Shown piece after piece: positions 43,501 to 58,500 of a DNA stretch of 64,000 nucleotides. The translations under genes and the position numbers were made by a program. The notes under the pieces were generated by a model, which was given only the letters and a program-made list of their open reading frames with translations, ran no database searches and was not told the origin of the DNA. The first letter of the stretch is position 1; every line of letters begins with the position of its first letter. Origin of the DNA: Ridgeia piscesae (taxonomy: Eukaryota; Annelida; Polychaeta; Sabellida; Siboglinidae); NCBI GenBank assembly GCA_025642075.2, contig JAODUO010000111.1:204501-268500 (forward strand), read 5' to 3'.

Positions 43501-46500
43501 GTGCGAAACTTCCTTTGCTTTCACAATTCGCTCCTCGGCTGTAAGTTGCTTGGTGTCCTCATCTTCTGAAACCTGGTGGCAACATACCACATTAAGCAGA
43601 AGAAATTTATTAAATTTTTTCATAGATTAATTAAATAAGGTTCTTAACACAGTGAAAGAAGCTTTGATGACTCAATCATGACTGTACTGTGGAATATTTC
43701 TCTTGTGTAGTCTCCATAATACTTGTGAGTAAGAAGAAAGTTTTATTGTCCACCAAATTGGGTTTATTAAGTATAATAATGATGATGAAATTAATGACAG
43801 GGTCCATACGCTTCCGAAGTTTTGAAGTTCAAGGTTACTCAAGACTTTCCAAGGCTATTTAAAAAGAAATTCAATGACCTATTCTAACGACCGTGTAATT
43901 TTAACTTGACAATTAACGTAAAAGACATACATAATTTAAGTAATTTCATATTGCTTCACATCATAATCTGACCAATTTTACAATGAGCATGTGAGTTATT
44001 TTTTCACGTTTTTTTTCAAACCCCGAAAATGACAGCGCTAAGAACTGCCACCTGCTGGCCATTTATCTGCACCCATTTCCAGTCATGGCAGATCGGGCAA
44101 TAATTAATTTAACTGACCACAATAAAATTCAAGACTTTTCAAAACTACCTTCTAAAATTCGAGTATGTCAAAGTCTTGAATAAGGTGCAAAAACATTCAA
44201 GGCTTTTTAAGACCCTGTAACAAATAATTTTTAGTTGTTATTTGAAATCTATTTGATCAGACCCAGAATGAGTTTTACAAGAGCCCCACTGATAGGAGCC
44301 TTACGGGAGAGATGTGTAAGGTAAAGGACTGGACTGAGACGGCCTGAGACTCACAAACAACTAGCTTAGCAGGAACTGTGATGCTTACCGCCTCGCCTTC
44401 AGAATGGCTGACATCTACCCACGATCCATCACTGTCGTTGTCCTCCTCTACTTCTTCTTCCTCCCACTCATCTGAGAGACAAAACTTGCAATTGATCACA
44501 CCTTTCTCTATTTCCCACATAAATAAAGGCGTACGTGGGTTGAATAAATAGTTATCTTCTTTTATTTATCCCCCCAAAAAAAAGGAGCTGGCCAATCATC
44601 TTGACAATCAGGAATATAAAAACACACTTTGTTTTAATTAAAAACATAAATTTCTTTAAAGCAATCATCTCAGTTATCAATCAGAATATCGTTAATTTCA
44701 CAATAGCCATCATTTATACTTTGGCCCCTATTAAAATGAGACAAGTTTGATATTAACACAACACTGAGTTGATCACATATGGCACGCAGTTCAAGATAAA
44801 CTGAGGACACTGACACCTGGTGGATAAATAGTGTACCGATAGCAGGTCTGAGTGTTTATCAACAGACCTGTGGTATAAATCCTCTTATTGGTTAGTTTTG
44901 TCAATAGAACCCGCTCTGTATTAGCCCAGCTAACACGGACGTATCAGCGAATGAGAACATATGAGGATGGACTGCAACGAACAAACATTGACTGTGGGAC
45001 GGGGTACGTCTGTAGTGAAGTGTTTAGATAAGTCTAGACTAGACAAACACTCTACAGACGGTGCAATACCATTTAAACAAAACAGACAGTGTACTTGCAT
45101 GTTTACTTATACACAATCAGCAGATAATATGTTCCATTCATTTATTGTTCTTTGTGAAAATGAAAACTTTAAAATATCTACCCGGGTGTGGTAGTCTACA
45201 TTGTTCCATTGTTGGTGAAACTTCTGTCCTATAATACTATCTTCCTTAATCGAGAAAACATATTTCCTCAATATTTTATACATTTCTATCTGACCTCCTC
45301 CTAAATCTCCTCCCAATCTCCTGGTTTCTAATTTTTGTTCTAGTTTTGATATAATTTTGGTTGTTCTCCTTTTGTACTCTTTCTAGCGTATCTACGTCCT
45401 TCTTGCGGTATGGCCTCCATGCTTGCATGCACTATTCTAAATGAGGCCTAACTATTGTTTAGATGAGGTATTTCGAAATGATTACGGCAGTATCATTGTT
45501 CCCAACTGTCCCCCGTCATCGGGAACATTGCCGAGAACTTACCCTGGTCTTCTGGTTCACCCTTGTCCTCCTTCAACATTTCGGCTCCCGGAAGGTAGTC
45601 CTTGCTACTCATCTCCCCGTACTCCAGGGGCTGACATTCCCTCATCGCCTCCGTCGGCTTGCCCTGGGAGCAGCAAGAACTTCATGTCATACTGGTCACC
45701 ACCTCACATGATTTGGGGTCATAAAATTGCATGCTTTTTTACATCCAGTTAGGCAACCTATGATAACATTTGTAATCACAGCGACACTATCTTTAGTCAC
45801 CAATTTAATTCAACTTTGATTTTACACCATATAATTGATGCCAATAGACTAGATATACCCATGCATCGCTTTAAACACGATTTCAAGACTTACATATCTG
45901 TATTATAGAATTTAATGCAATTCCAAATGGACATTTTGACTTAGATGTTTTGAAATTATGATTTCATACAGGTCAATTTGGTCAAACCTGTTTATCATTG
46001 TATCTATGTACACCTGTATTGGAAATTACTTAATTTTTTTTTTTTATTTTTTTTTTATTTTATAATTTATTTCATTACAAAATAGCGGCCCCTTTTATGT
46101 TTATATATACTATTTTATTATTTAATAATATTACCATGTTTATATGGTTGTGGGCTCTGAGGAACGGTAAATGGTCCTATCCTATATCCCAGTGAGCCGT
46201 TGTCACATTTCTCTTATTTTTCTTAAACTGGCCAAATGACAAGTCCATTTTCCAATAACGACCGCCAACCTTTGACAATAGACTCCTATAAACTCTCAGT
46301 CAGTGACACAGCACTTGTGTTAGTGGTTGACTTGTGAGACTTACGCGGTCTCTCTTATGAAGGAGTTGTGGATTCTTTTCCCGGTACAGCTGTATGAGAG
46401 ACTTGGCAGCCATCATCACACCTACAGAGAGACACAACTTGAATCACACAAACACATACAATCTATCACCATGCAGCCAGTCGCAACTATCTAAAACAGC

Positions 46501-49500
46501 TAAACAAACTCTCAGCCCCAGCCAATGTTCACTTACACTGAAATATCTTTATCGTTCATTTAGCATGAATTCCTATCAAAAAAAGACATACGAAATGTGT
46601 TCTGAATGGTAGGTTACACATATGCATGTGTCACATACAGTTTTGTCAGATCTGCACATCCAAGCTGGGGCTCGTAAACACACAGCGCCGATTGTATAAA
46701 AACTTAAAATAGCTACCGTACTAAATGACGAGACATCCTAGATTGAGCGAGATCTGTGCACATTTGGTTCCATGGGGGGGAGTGCCACAGCTCCTATCTA
46801 ACAGCCCTGTCTGTATTTCCTAAGGACCTCTCTAATCAAGTCACCTCTCTAATCAAGTAATTTTGTGTCAGTCACACGAGTAGCCGGTAAAATAAAATCT
46901 TACTTATTTCAATATGTATGAGTGACATGGAAAAACAAAGTGGTATTAAGATGAGATTACAAGGTATGCATTTCTGCAACAATCTCTAAAGTGACAAACA
47001 TTACACCAACAGCTGTTTTTGGCTTGTGCAATTGATATCTGGTTCACTGAGGCAGGTTCCACATATATGTGTTTAAATACAATACAAACACCAGTGAACT
47101 CAACATGTGAGTACTTACTCTTGTCCTTATAAGTCTTGTACATTACAAGGTCATTGAGCAGGTCGGCACTCAGCGCCAGCGGACTTCGGTTGCAGATCTC
47201 TCGCACTGCATTCAACCTGCAAACAGCGGTGACACCTAGTGAACATCCGTGGAACTTCACACATTTTGTGTGCTGAAAAGATGGAACACAGTGACTGGAA
47301 ACTTTCAACTTGCAGAATGGTCCGCCAATTGTCACCCTAATTACCCTTGTACTGACCCTGTGTGTTGGTACTTACCCAACAGCCATCACTTCACTGGAGT
47401 TTCTCTCGGTGATGAAGTTATTTGCAATCGTCATGACAACTGATTCAAGAATCTAAAAACCAAACATACAGTTACCGTAAACTCTGTATTTCTTACCGCT
47501 GCTTTACTTGCAATATATTAAATATATATAATTCCTTTCTGGTTCAGATAATGTACACTTTTATATAATTGTGATGAACAGTTTTTACAATACAGTTCAT
47601 TATGTGACCTTAAAACTAGTCATAGTGTTGAGGCCCTCAGAAATTCAGGGCTGGGAGCTGGTTTCATGCATTTATAGGCATGGTTTTACATAAAACACTA
47701 AAGGCAAAACTTCTTGATGTTTTAATAATTTTAGCATTATTCAATAACTTAAATATATGGCTACATTTATTCATTGGATGTATGGATATTTTGCCACCCA
47801 ACATGACAACAATGATAGCATTGTGAAATTCTTATATACCGGGTATATATTTTACTATTTTTGAAAAAATTCATGTAGAAATATTCTTATGAAAGTATAT
47901 ACTGTGGCATAGATATCAAGAGAGTCTTTCAATAATTAATTTATGATTATTATTAGCAAAGTTATCATTGTTTATGGCACAAATTAAAATGTTTCCTAAT
48001 TGTATAGGACACATGCAATATTAAGTGGTCTTGGCTCAAAGTCCGGGTGCAGCTTTAAATAAGGTTTTTGCCTGCAACAATTGGCACAGAAGAAATTTGA
48101 GATTTATGTCAAAAGTCGGGATGTGGTTTTAATTAGGGACTCGGCTAGAAATACAGGATTTACAATAGTATTTTATCATACGTTATAAGTTATATCATTA
48201 CTGGATTTTAGAGAACTAACATCAAGATATGTCCATAATCAAGAAAATTCTACACTGTAATGTTAATGGATTTTTTTTACAGTTACATAAATTATGAAGC
48301 TTATTCATACTAAGTTGTTATTAAAAAGCTAGTCCAACTCAACCTTTTCCATTCAGCTTTCAATCATAGTTGTGATTATGTAATTTATTACATGATCTTA
48401 ATCATTATGATTAAGAAATTAATAAGAATACTGGCTCATTTAACTTATCAAGCCTACAATAGAACAAAATATGCAGTTTTAAATATATTGATATCTACAC
48501 AATACAAATGATACTAGATTTAAATGTGGAAAATAAACAAGTAAAGTAAAACAGTAATATAATATGGAAAATAAGAGTAAAGTTTAATCCTACCTCCGGG
48601 GGAACAAGTTCATGACTCGCCTGAGCTGCGTATACGAGGACTCTTGTGACCTCTAAACAAACAGGAAACAGTCAACAGAATCAACATGGCTGCCATTGGA
48701 TGTTATATAACAAGTTCATGACTCGCATGAACTGCGTATACGAGGACTCTTGTGACCTCTGAACAAACAGGAAACAGTCAACAGAATCAACATGGCTGCC
48801 ATTGGATGTTATATAACAAGTTCATGACTCGCATGAACTGCGTATACGAGGACTCTTGTGACCTCTGAACAAACAGGAAACAGTCAACAGAAACAACATG
48901 GCTGCCATTGGCAAAAACTGATGGATGTTATATATCAGGAAAATATAACACTGGATTTTTTTTTACTAACTTCTTGTACTGTGTTGAGAATTGTTATGGT
49001 TATATGTGACCAAATTGGATCTTCCCTCAACTACCTATTATTTAGCTGCTGCTGACAGATACAAAATAACTAGATACCTTACTATTTGGCGAATTAATTC
49101 ATGACAAAGAACATTTTGTTTACGAAAAATAATTACATTATTTTAATAAAAAAACAATACCAGCACTATTTAAACATGTGCGACTGAGTTATTAATTTTT
49201 CTAACCCAATTTCTTTATTTTATTTATATCACAACCAACGTTGCTGCTGGGAATTTTTTTAATCTGACTTCTGTTGCAATTTGCTGTACTTTTCCAAAAT
49301 AATTCCAAGTTCATAATTTGTAACTTAGAATGGCTACCATGTCCTTTGTACACAAACAAACATATTTGCAAAACTGACTAACTATTTACTTCATTTGTGC
49401 AAACTAAAACATAAATACTGTCCAGTACAATTCATAATTCAGAGTGTATTCTCTGTCAGTAGTCAGTACTTGCCTCGTTGATGAGGCTGCAGAAACCTCT

Positions 49501-52500
49501 GAACAAACGGGTAGTAGTTGAAGAGAAACAACTGGAACATACACAATCACACATTGCAAATGGCTGACAACAGACTGCAGAAAAATGAACCCTCCCTGTG
49601 GCTTGTAATCACATATCCTTACTGGTTGAAAATTATTTATGTTTGTTGTGTGATTGAACCCAGGTTCCTTTGCTACAGAAAAGATACTATTAATGCAATA
49701 TGCCAACACTTCAACAAAACACAAAATATACGCCATACTAATAACACATACTATCTATCATAATTAGTATGTACATATTCAAAACCAAGTTTCGGTAAAC
49801 ACTAAGCATTTGTAAAAAGAATAATTATATGCATCTTATGTTTCCAAGCACCTATTATTTTCAGGTGTCAGAATGTATACAGTATAATTTAGGTGACTGT
49901 TTTCGCATAAAACAAGTTTAACTATCTTTTCGTTCAGCTGAAAATAATTTATTATTAGGTCATATAATATACCCAATCTTGACCATGCGCTGGTATTCTC
50001 GAACAAATATGTAGATAGTGGATTTTTTTATTAGGGACCATCTCAGAAGTAGACATACCTGGTGAATGCCGATGAGGCGAGAAACGAGATTCATCATGAG
50101 TAGCTTCACTTCAAACCTCTCATTGGACGACTCCAGTTGACGGAACAACTTCTCAGCTAAACCTACGACACACAACAATTTTGTTAATATTAAACCTGTG
50201 TCAATACTTTCATAAGATAATCTTATTGTAAAACTCTACCATATAATTCATCAAAGTTATGTAAAATAGTTTCAAAAAAATAGTTTTAAGTGAAAATATA
50301 AGTATCTCAAACATGCCTGCATCACTTGTCACATTATGTACCATAAAATCCTGTAGATAATATGTGGTAAGAAAGCAAAGTTGGTTTATGTTTTGTGTAC
50401 TGTAATCAGAGAAATCCGTGATTCATCAAAAGTATTTCTTCAACTTTAAGGATATTGTTTGACTGAAATAAAAACATTTATTATTATTTTATACTGTCGC
50501 AAAACTGACAAAAAGATATGCCCAGAAAATGGAAGGAAAAAGGAGGTGAGGAAGACCCAGATTGTGATGGGAGACTGCACTAAGAGATCTAGCGAGAGTG
50601 GGAGGAGAATGGAGAACAACAGCAAGAGATAGAAGTTGGAGACTGTTGATAGAGAACGTAGTGAGAGAAAAGTGAGGAGAAGACAAAATATAATGGACAC
50701 AGAAACCTGTGATGGTGTGGAAGCCAAGAGCAGAAGAACATATAGCCAAGGTAAGTGCTGCATCTAACAGGAGACCACAACTTTGATGCAAAGTTCATGG
50801 ACAGGTTGTTTTGATGGCTTAGAAATGACACTGTTGTATCCCGCATTGCGATGAATCAATTTATTTTCATATGATATTTCGTTAATTGTGCAAATGTTGC
50901 TTGTCACAGGTAACTGTGTGTACTATGACCCCTGGGGGTTACATTATGACCCCTGGGGATACACTATGAGACTGGGGGTACACTATGACCCCTAAGGGGT
51001 ACATTTTGACCCCTGGGGTACACTATGATCCCTGGGGGTACACTATGGCCGCTGGGGTACATGGCTTGCTCACCCTGGGGGTCGTGAATGAGGTGAATGG
51101 CAGAGAAGTTGAAGACAACTGCCTTCTTCTTCTTCTTATGTTTCTGCAACAGACAAATTTAAACTTGTCAGACGATGGCTCAGGTCTGGTTTACACTGTT
51201 CTTGTGCAAATCTTTTAAATTCAAGTACACAGTGACTTTCATTGGATAACCAACAACAACATTTGACAGAACATTTGCAAAACTGCTTTCCTGAACAATG
51301 TACCAGCATTTACAACATTTAAGTCAAATTTAAATATCTCAAATATGTAATTTTTTGTTACTGTACATGAAGATCATAATTTGGGAAGTTGAATACAAAA
51401 CTGTGCCCCACCCTTCCCTCCGTTGCCATGGCAACAATCCATGATGGCTGATAAATATAGCAAATTTGGGAAAAAACTGTAACTCCACCAATAATTCAGG
51501 TGTAACTATTTCTATTGCCTGTTTACAGCACCTCATTTTATGCAATATCTAAGGCAGAATTTACAAACATCCATTATTTAATGTTTATTAATAGTTGGAA
51601 TTTTGAAGAAAAAAACTCAAATTTTTTTAATAACTTTTTCTAAGGTGCTACAATAACAACATCTCTCTTCGACATCACAGAGAACATAACTATAAACACA
51701 CAATCAAAACTTCACTGATCTAGCATCTTTATTACCAGATGTTTCCAAATAAAAAAGTAAGTACGGGGAAAGATTTAATAAGAGCACTAATTACATGAAA
51801 ATACCATACCTTATCCATGACAAAAAGTAATTTAGATATAGATTATTGTCATTATTTTATCTTTATTGATAGTAACCATACAAAGGTGCTGGAACATGGA
51901 ATAAACTTCGTTTTGGTACGTTTTTGAAAACTGAGTATTCTAGCACCTTAAAAACATGATTGATGAAGAAAGTACATTGCTATGAAGTACCTTGAGGACC
52001 GTGAGAGCTCTTTCCATCCTCTTGTGCCTCTTCTTTGTCTTCTTCGCAACGCGGTTCGCCAGCATAAGTTCTCGAGCTGACCGCTTATTCACCTGCATAC
52101 AAATTGGACATACATTGATTGTGCTTCACTTTTTTGGGATTGAGGAGCTTGGTTCAATTGTGGAAATGTTATCTATTTAACTTGAACAAACATTTCCTAT
52201 TTATGTAATAACATCATTTATGACTTTGGGAAACTGTCTTCAGTCACAAGTTCAGTGTCTGTGTTTTTGCAGATTTATCCGTAGGATGGGCATCTCTGCT
52301 GATTTTATTGATGGTTACAATGATCACATCACAACAGTTACGTTACCTCATCATCCTCACTGTCATTACCTCATCATCCTCACTGTCATTACCTCATCAT
52401 CCTCACTGTCATTACCTCATCATCCTCACTGTCATTACCTCATCATCCTCACTGTCATTACCTCATCATCCTCACTGTCATTACCTCATCATCCTCACTG

Positions 52501-55500
52501 TCATTACTTCATCATCCTCACTGTCATTACCTCATCATCCTCACTGTCATTACCTCATCATCCTCACTGTCGTTACCCTCATCATCCTCACTGTCATTAA
52601 TCATCATCCTTACTGTTATTACCTTTCCACCCCATCATCCTCATCATTGTCATTACCTCATCATCCTCACTATTTTGTCATTACCTCATCATCCTCACTG
52701 TTCAAGTTTACCCTCATCAATCCTCACTGTCGTTACCTCATCATCCTCACTGTCAGTATTACCTCATCATCCTCATTTTTAGTCATTACCTCATCATCCT
52801 CACTGTCGTTACCTCATCATCCTCACTGTCGTTACCTCATCATCCTCACTGTCATTACTCATCATCCTCACTGTCATTACCTCATCATCCTCACTGTCGT
52901 TACCTCATCATCCTCACTGTCATTACCTCATCATCCTCACTGTCATTACCTCATCATCCTCACTGTCATTACCTCATCATCCTCACTGTCATGCTTACCT
53001 CATCATCCTCACTGTCATTACCTCATCATCCTCACTGTTATTACCTCATCATCCTCACTGTCATTACCTCATCATCCTCACTGTCATTACCTCATCATCC
53101 TCACTGTCAGTTACCTCATCATCCTCACTGTCGTTACCTCATCATCCTCACTATTATTACCTCATCATCCTCACTGTTATTACCTCATCATCCTCACTGT
53201 TATTACCTCATCATCCTCACTGTCATTACCTCATCATCCTCACTGTCATTACCTCATCATCCTCACTGTCGTTACCTCATCATCCTCACTGTCATTACCT
53301 CATCATCCTCACTGTCGTTATCTCATCATCGTCACTATTATTATCTCATCATCCTCACTGTCATTACCTCATCATCCTCACTGTCTTACCTCATCATCCT
53401 CACTGTCATTACCTCATCATCCTCACTGTCATTACCTCATCATCCTCACTGTCATTACCTCATCATCCTCACTGTCATTACCTCATCATCCTCACTGTCA
53501 TTACCTCATCATCCTCACTGTCATTACCTCATCATCCTCACTGTCATTACCTCATCATCCTCACAGTCATTACCTCATCATCCTCACTGTCATTACCTCA
53601 TCATCCTCACTGTCATTACCTCATCATCCTCACTGTCATTGCCTCATCATCCTTAGTCATTACCTCATCATCCTTAGTCATTACCTCATCATCCTTAGTC
53701 ATTACCTCATCATCCTCACTTTCATTACCTCATCATCCTCACTGTCATTATCTCATCATCCTTAGTCATTACCTCATCACCTTTAGTCATTACCTCATCA
53801 TCCTTAGTCATTACCTCATCATCCTCACTGTCATTACCTCATCATCCTCACTGTCATTACCTCATCATCCTCACTGTCATTACCTCATCATCCTCAGTCA
53901 TTACCTCATCATCCTTACTGTTATTACCTCATCATCCTCACTGTCATTACCTCATCATCCTCACTGTCATTACCTCATCATCCTCACTGTCACTCTCTTC
54001 ATCTTCTTCATCCTCGTCATGTCCCAGGAAGAATTTTAAGGCAGCAACAACGAGCTGGAGATAGAAAAAGCTCTTATTTCAAACTTGTACTTGCTGTGAA
54101 CAACCACACACTGCATAGACTTATAGGCCTAGATAAATATCTTCATTACATTTTTATCTCTGCCAAAACTGGAATTCACAGCTCTGTCACACCTGTTTAT
54201 AAAAATCCATTTTAATAAAACAAACCTGGACTGCAACCAACACTACATAGGGGAAACAACAAGACCACTGGGCACACAAACTAAAGGACATCTATTGTGT
54301 CGCCAACCCCTATCAGCAGTAAGAGAACACAAGTTGAACATAAACCACCAGTGTTCAATGTGGGATGAAAGAATCCTAGCCCTTGAAGAGAACTGGCACA
54401 GGAGAGAAATCAAAGAGGCCGTCAACATACACAGGGGAAGCCTTCTTTAAACAGAGACATTGGACAAGAACTGCCGCTGAGACAGCTAAAATATACGGAA
54501 AACAAAGAGTTTCTTGGGAGGTAAATCATTTACTAATTAGATTCAAACTTCTTTGAAACGCAAGTTGTTTTTCAGGAAACGTAGTTATATTCAGAAAATA
54601 TGAGTCTAACCTGCTGAATTGTAATATGGATTTTCATATGCTATGCAATTGTAATTGAAAAACATAACTGAAATATGTTTGCACACTTACCTTTGTAACC
54701 TTTGAAAACAAGGCCGTGGTGATGACATTGACTGTTTTTGAATCCTTCCAGATGTTTTTGTTGTAGAGGTCAATCATGACATCCTGTATAAAGATTGATT
54801 ACAGTCATTCACTTATATTTCAAACTAACATAATATTTGAAAACTTCATTCTTTGAATACTTTGAAGCTTTTATGTCTGTAACAATTTGTTTCCCAAGTT
54901 CGTTGCATGCCAAACAATTCTGAATGTATTCGTATCATATTTTGCAAAGTTAAGTCAATATACTTCCAAGAGTATTTCATTTTCGTATCTGTGTTTCCAC
55001 CAATGCGTGCATACAAATAAGATGTATTCAATGAAATATTCAAGACATAAACATCTATTATTCACACATGATTGGCGCCAATCTTTATTGATCGTTTTTC
55101 AGATGTGTTTCACGTTCCACTTACCAGGGACATCTTTGCAGCAATTGCATTGTTGTCTCTCAGCATTGTGTACATGAAGTTTTGTAAACTCTGAAAGCAA
55201 AACTCTGAATTAACTTTAAAATGCCATCAAAAATAAACTGCACAAGTGGATCACAGTTAATTAAATTTCACTACAAGTTCATGCACTATGGGTATCCAGG
55301 GGCATTATGGGGTAACTTTACTACCATCGGACAATCAGCTGATTGAAGCCAGGTTTGAATCCAATGTTGCTATGTCAAGACAGGTTGTTCCAGATCACAT
55401 TGTACGAATGAGCACTTGACTATATATAGTGTGTACTTGTGTATGAAGTCCTTGTTAATTAATTGCAGCTAAATTCTTCCCACTGAGATGATGGCCAATT

Positions 55501-58500
55501 AAACAGATCTGTCATCGAGTGACATGTAACACAGTTTGAGCATTCTTAAGGACTGGATACTGTGTTATAAAATAACTTATGTTTTACAACAGCTCTGTAC
55601 ATGGTCGGGTGTAAACTACAGAGATATGTAATGACAAGAAGGTGATGAGACATCACTCACCCTGTTCACTTTGGCGTTGCGGTGTTTCACGTTGATCTTC
55701 TTGATGTCCTGGATGATGTAGTTGCGAAGTGTCTTGCGAAGTAACGTGTCCTTGCAGCGGAACAACTCAAAGAACAACTCGAGTAGTAGCGTCGGTGTCA
55801 CGAGGCCGCGGTTACGCATCAGAATCAGCGCCTGACAGAGCGTCTGTAATGGCAAATAGATGGCACTTAATAAACATCGTACCACCAAACATTAGCAACA
55901 ACAAAACAATAGATTCAGTCTGCATTAACAAATTCTAAATACAGGTGAACATGAAAAAATCTGCAAGCTAGGGATCTTTTTCACATTGTTTTCTTCAAAA
56001 TTACATGTTTAAGTGAAACTTGCCAGAAAAAAGGTCAATGACAACGATAGTTGAACATTTTCATCATTAAAGTTCCAATCTGAAAATTCTGATAAACTCA
56101 CCACTTTTAATGTTGTTTAAAAAATTAAGTCTAACTGACATTGATTTGAAAATATTACAATATGGTTATAGTAATTTGAAGAGAGATTACCCATAATATG
56201 ACCACAATGCCAGAGATGCAGTAATAGATCTGATCCAAGCCGAGCCGAGCAAATTTAAGCCATAATAAAATAACTGACATGTGTTTGTGTCATTTGACTG
56301 AGTCTGCACGCACCATTCTCATTTCCGGATCGAGGACTGTTGAATGCTGATGAAGAATATCTTTCAGCTGCTGGGGAAACCCTGTCAGATCTTTCGGATA
56401 GCACTGCGACACCTGGTGGACAAACATTGAACTAGTACACCAATGACTGAAACTTACTATACTTATAGTTGCACGACCAACACAATCATGAAAGTATTAC
56501 AAGTAATGTAAACAATGTAATATCCAAAAACCAGTCACACTAAATCTGCACAAGTTGTTTTAATGATAACTAAGACTGTTGTATATATGAGAACAAGTGA
56601 TCCAAATGTAATAAAAAAACATTTATAACAGGCCCGTTGTCTACGAGTGATAATCTTACACAACCTTGATTTTAAAAATATGACACTTTCAGCAGCCGCC
56701 TCCTTCACCATCTTTGCCAAAATACCCAACATCCTAGGCAGCCACAGTAGCTTCACTTTCAAAGAAATTTTCATCATACCTGAGCAAGAAACATGACGAG
56801 TTGAGAGAGGGTCTCGTTGAAGGCAGATGGTTTAAGAAGAAACACCTGCAGAGTTGATTCATAATGCCGATACTGTTGACGAAACTGAAATCACACAACA
56901 ACTAAAACATTAAACGACACCTTTGGCATTAGATAAATAATAGCCTACCAACACTGTGCAACAAATCAACACAACATTGGGCACTTGTGTAGAATTTGGA
57001 CAATTTTGTCGTTACAACTGTATCTTTGGGCACCAACATTTGATACTTCACTTTGTTAATTTAATTAATTTAATTTTGAGGTTGAAACGATGGTTGGTCG
57101 GCATAAACACACTGTATATCGCTCATTCCAAGTGCATGGCGCAGTAACACACGGCCACTGCACTTGTGGCTGGCACAAATCGGAGCACTATTTGGGTCTC
57201 AAAACACAATATTTGTAAAACATTATTATGCCTGGGAATGCTGATTTATTAGGGTTAGGATTAGAGTTAGTGTGAGGTATCCGATGTAGGCAAATACACA
57301 ATTACAACGGCACACTTGATTTGAGATGGGTCCGAATTCTACACAAGTGCCTAACATTGATCATTGTTCAGATAACTTCATATTGTTTCCAGTTAATGCA
57401 TGCTTAATATTTCCGGTAAAGTGAACAGTGGCATCCCTTAGGCTGTAGTGTGGATCACTTACTAGGTGCAGTATACATTTAGATAGTCAATAACTTCGAA
57501 GCGAGAAAACATTTTGCACCACTGCGGCCATGGCATAGGTTATTGAACTGAGTGACATAGTGCATGTTGATACAAACCGGGTCACTCTTCTAGTCTCAAA
57601 AAATGTGCTAAGCCGCAGTATTATTGTAACGTAATATTATAATGGAGTATGGTGGGAATGCCCCTTTGCCTGAATGCTCCAGTCGCAATGCCCCTACTGC
57701 CTAGTCGCAATGCTCCAACCGCGAAGTCTCAATGCACCCACATTTTGGAACACTGTGGTTGCAATGCTTCACTTTTGGATGGAATGCCCCACTTTCGTGA
57801 TAGTCGGGTTTTTAATGTTAGGATTTTAATGTTATTATCGCCATGCGTTCCAGTTGTACTTGTTTCCAGCGGTAATATATATATATATAACATATTTTAT
57901 ATAATAGTAACATCTTTTTTGTTAGATTATTGTATGCGTTCCAGTTGTACTTGTTTCGTGTGGCAATATAATTATATATATAATAATTATATATATATAA
58001 TAATTATATATATATATAACATATTTTATATAATACTAACATCTTTTTTGTTAGATTATTGAATGCATTCCAGTTGTACTTGTTTAGTGCGGCGATATAT
58101 ATATATTATATATAACATATTTTATATAATACTAACATCTTTTTTGTTAGATTATTGAATGCATTCCAGTTGTACTTGTTTAGTGCGGCGATATATATAT
58201 TATATAAACATGTTTGATATAATACTAACATCTTTTTTGTTACATTATTGAATGCATTCCAGTTGTACTTGTACGTGTTTCGATATTAATTTTCGTGATA
58301 GGTTTGACAATCGCACGAAGATGAAACATATACGGAGAAATATACGGAGACAAAACATAAATTCAGTTATACTTTCAATAATGTACAGATAATCAACGAA
58401 ACGTAATTTTTTTTATTCATTATTCATTTAATTATGTAATGTTGTAATGTCTACTATTGTATTATATATTGTATACATAAGTTTGACAATAATAAAATGT

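Noticed and set aside
52308..53765. A 485-codon plus-strand open frame rich in [15 protein letters not shown] repeats
   Set aside because: It is the reverse strand of the exon 7-derived 23-bp satellite; the 23-bp period cycles all frames and there is no independent coding evidence.
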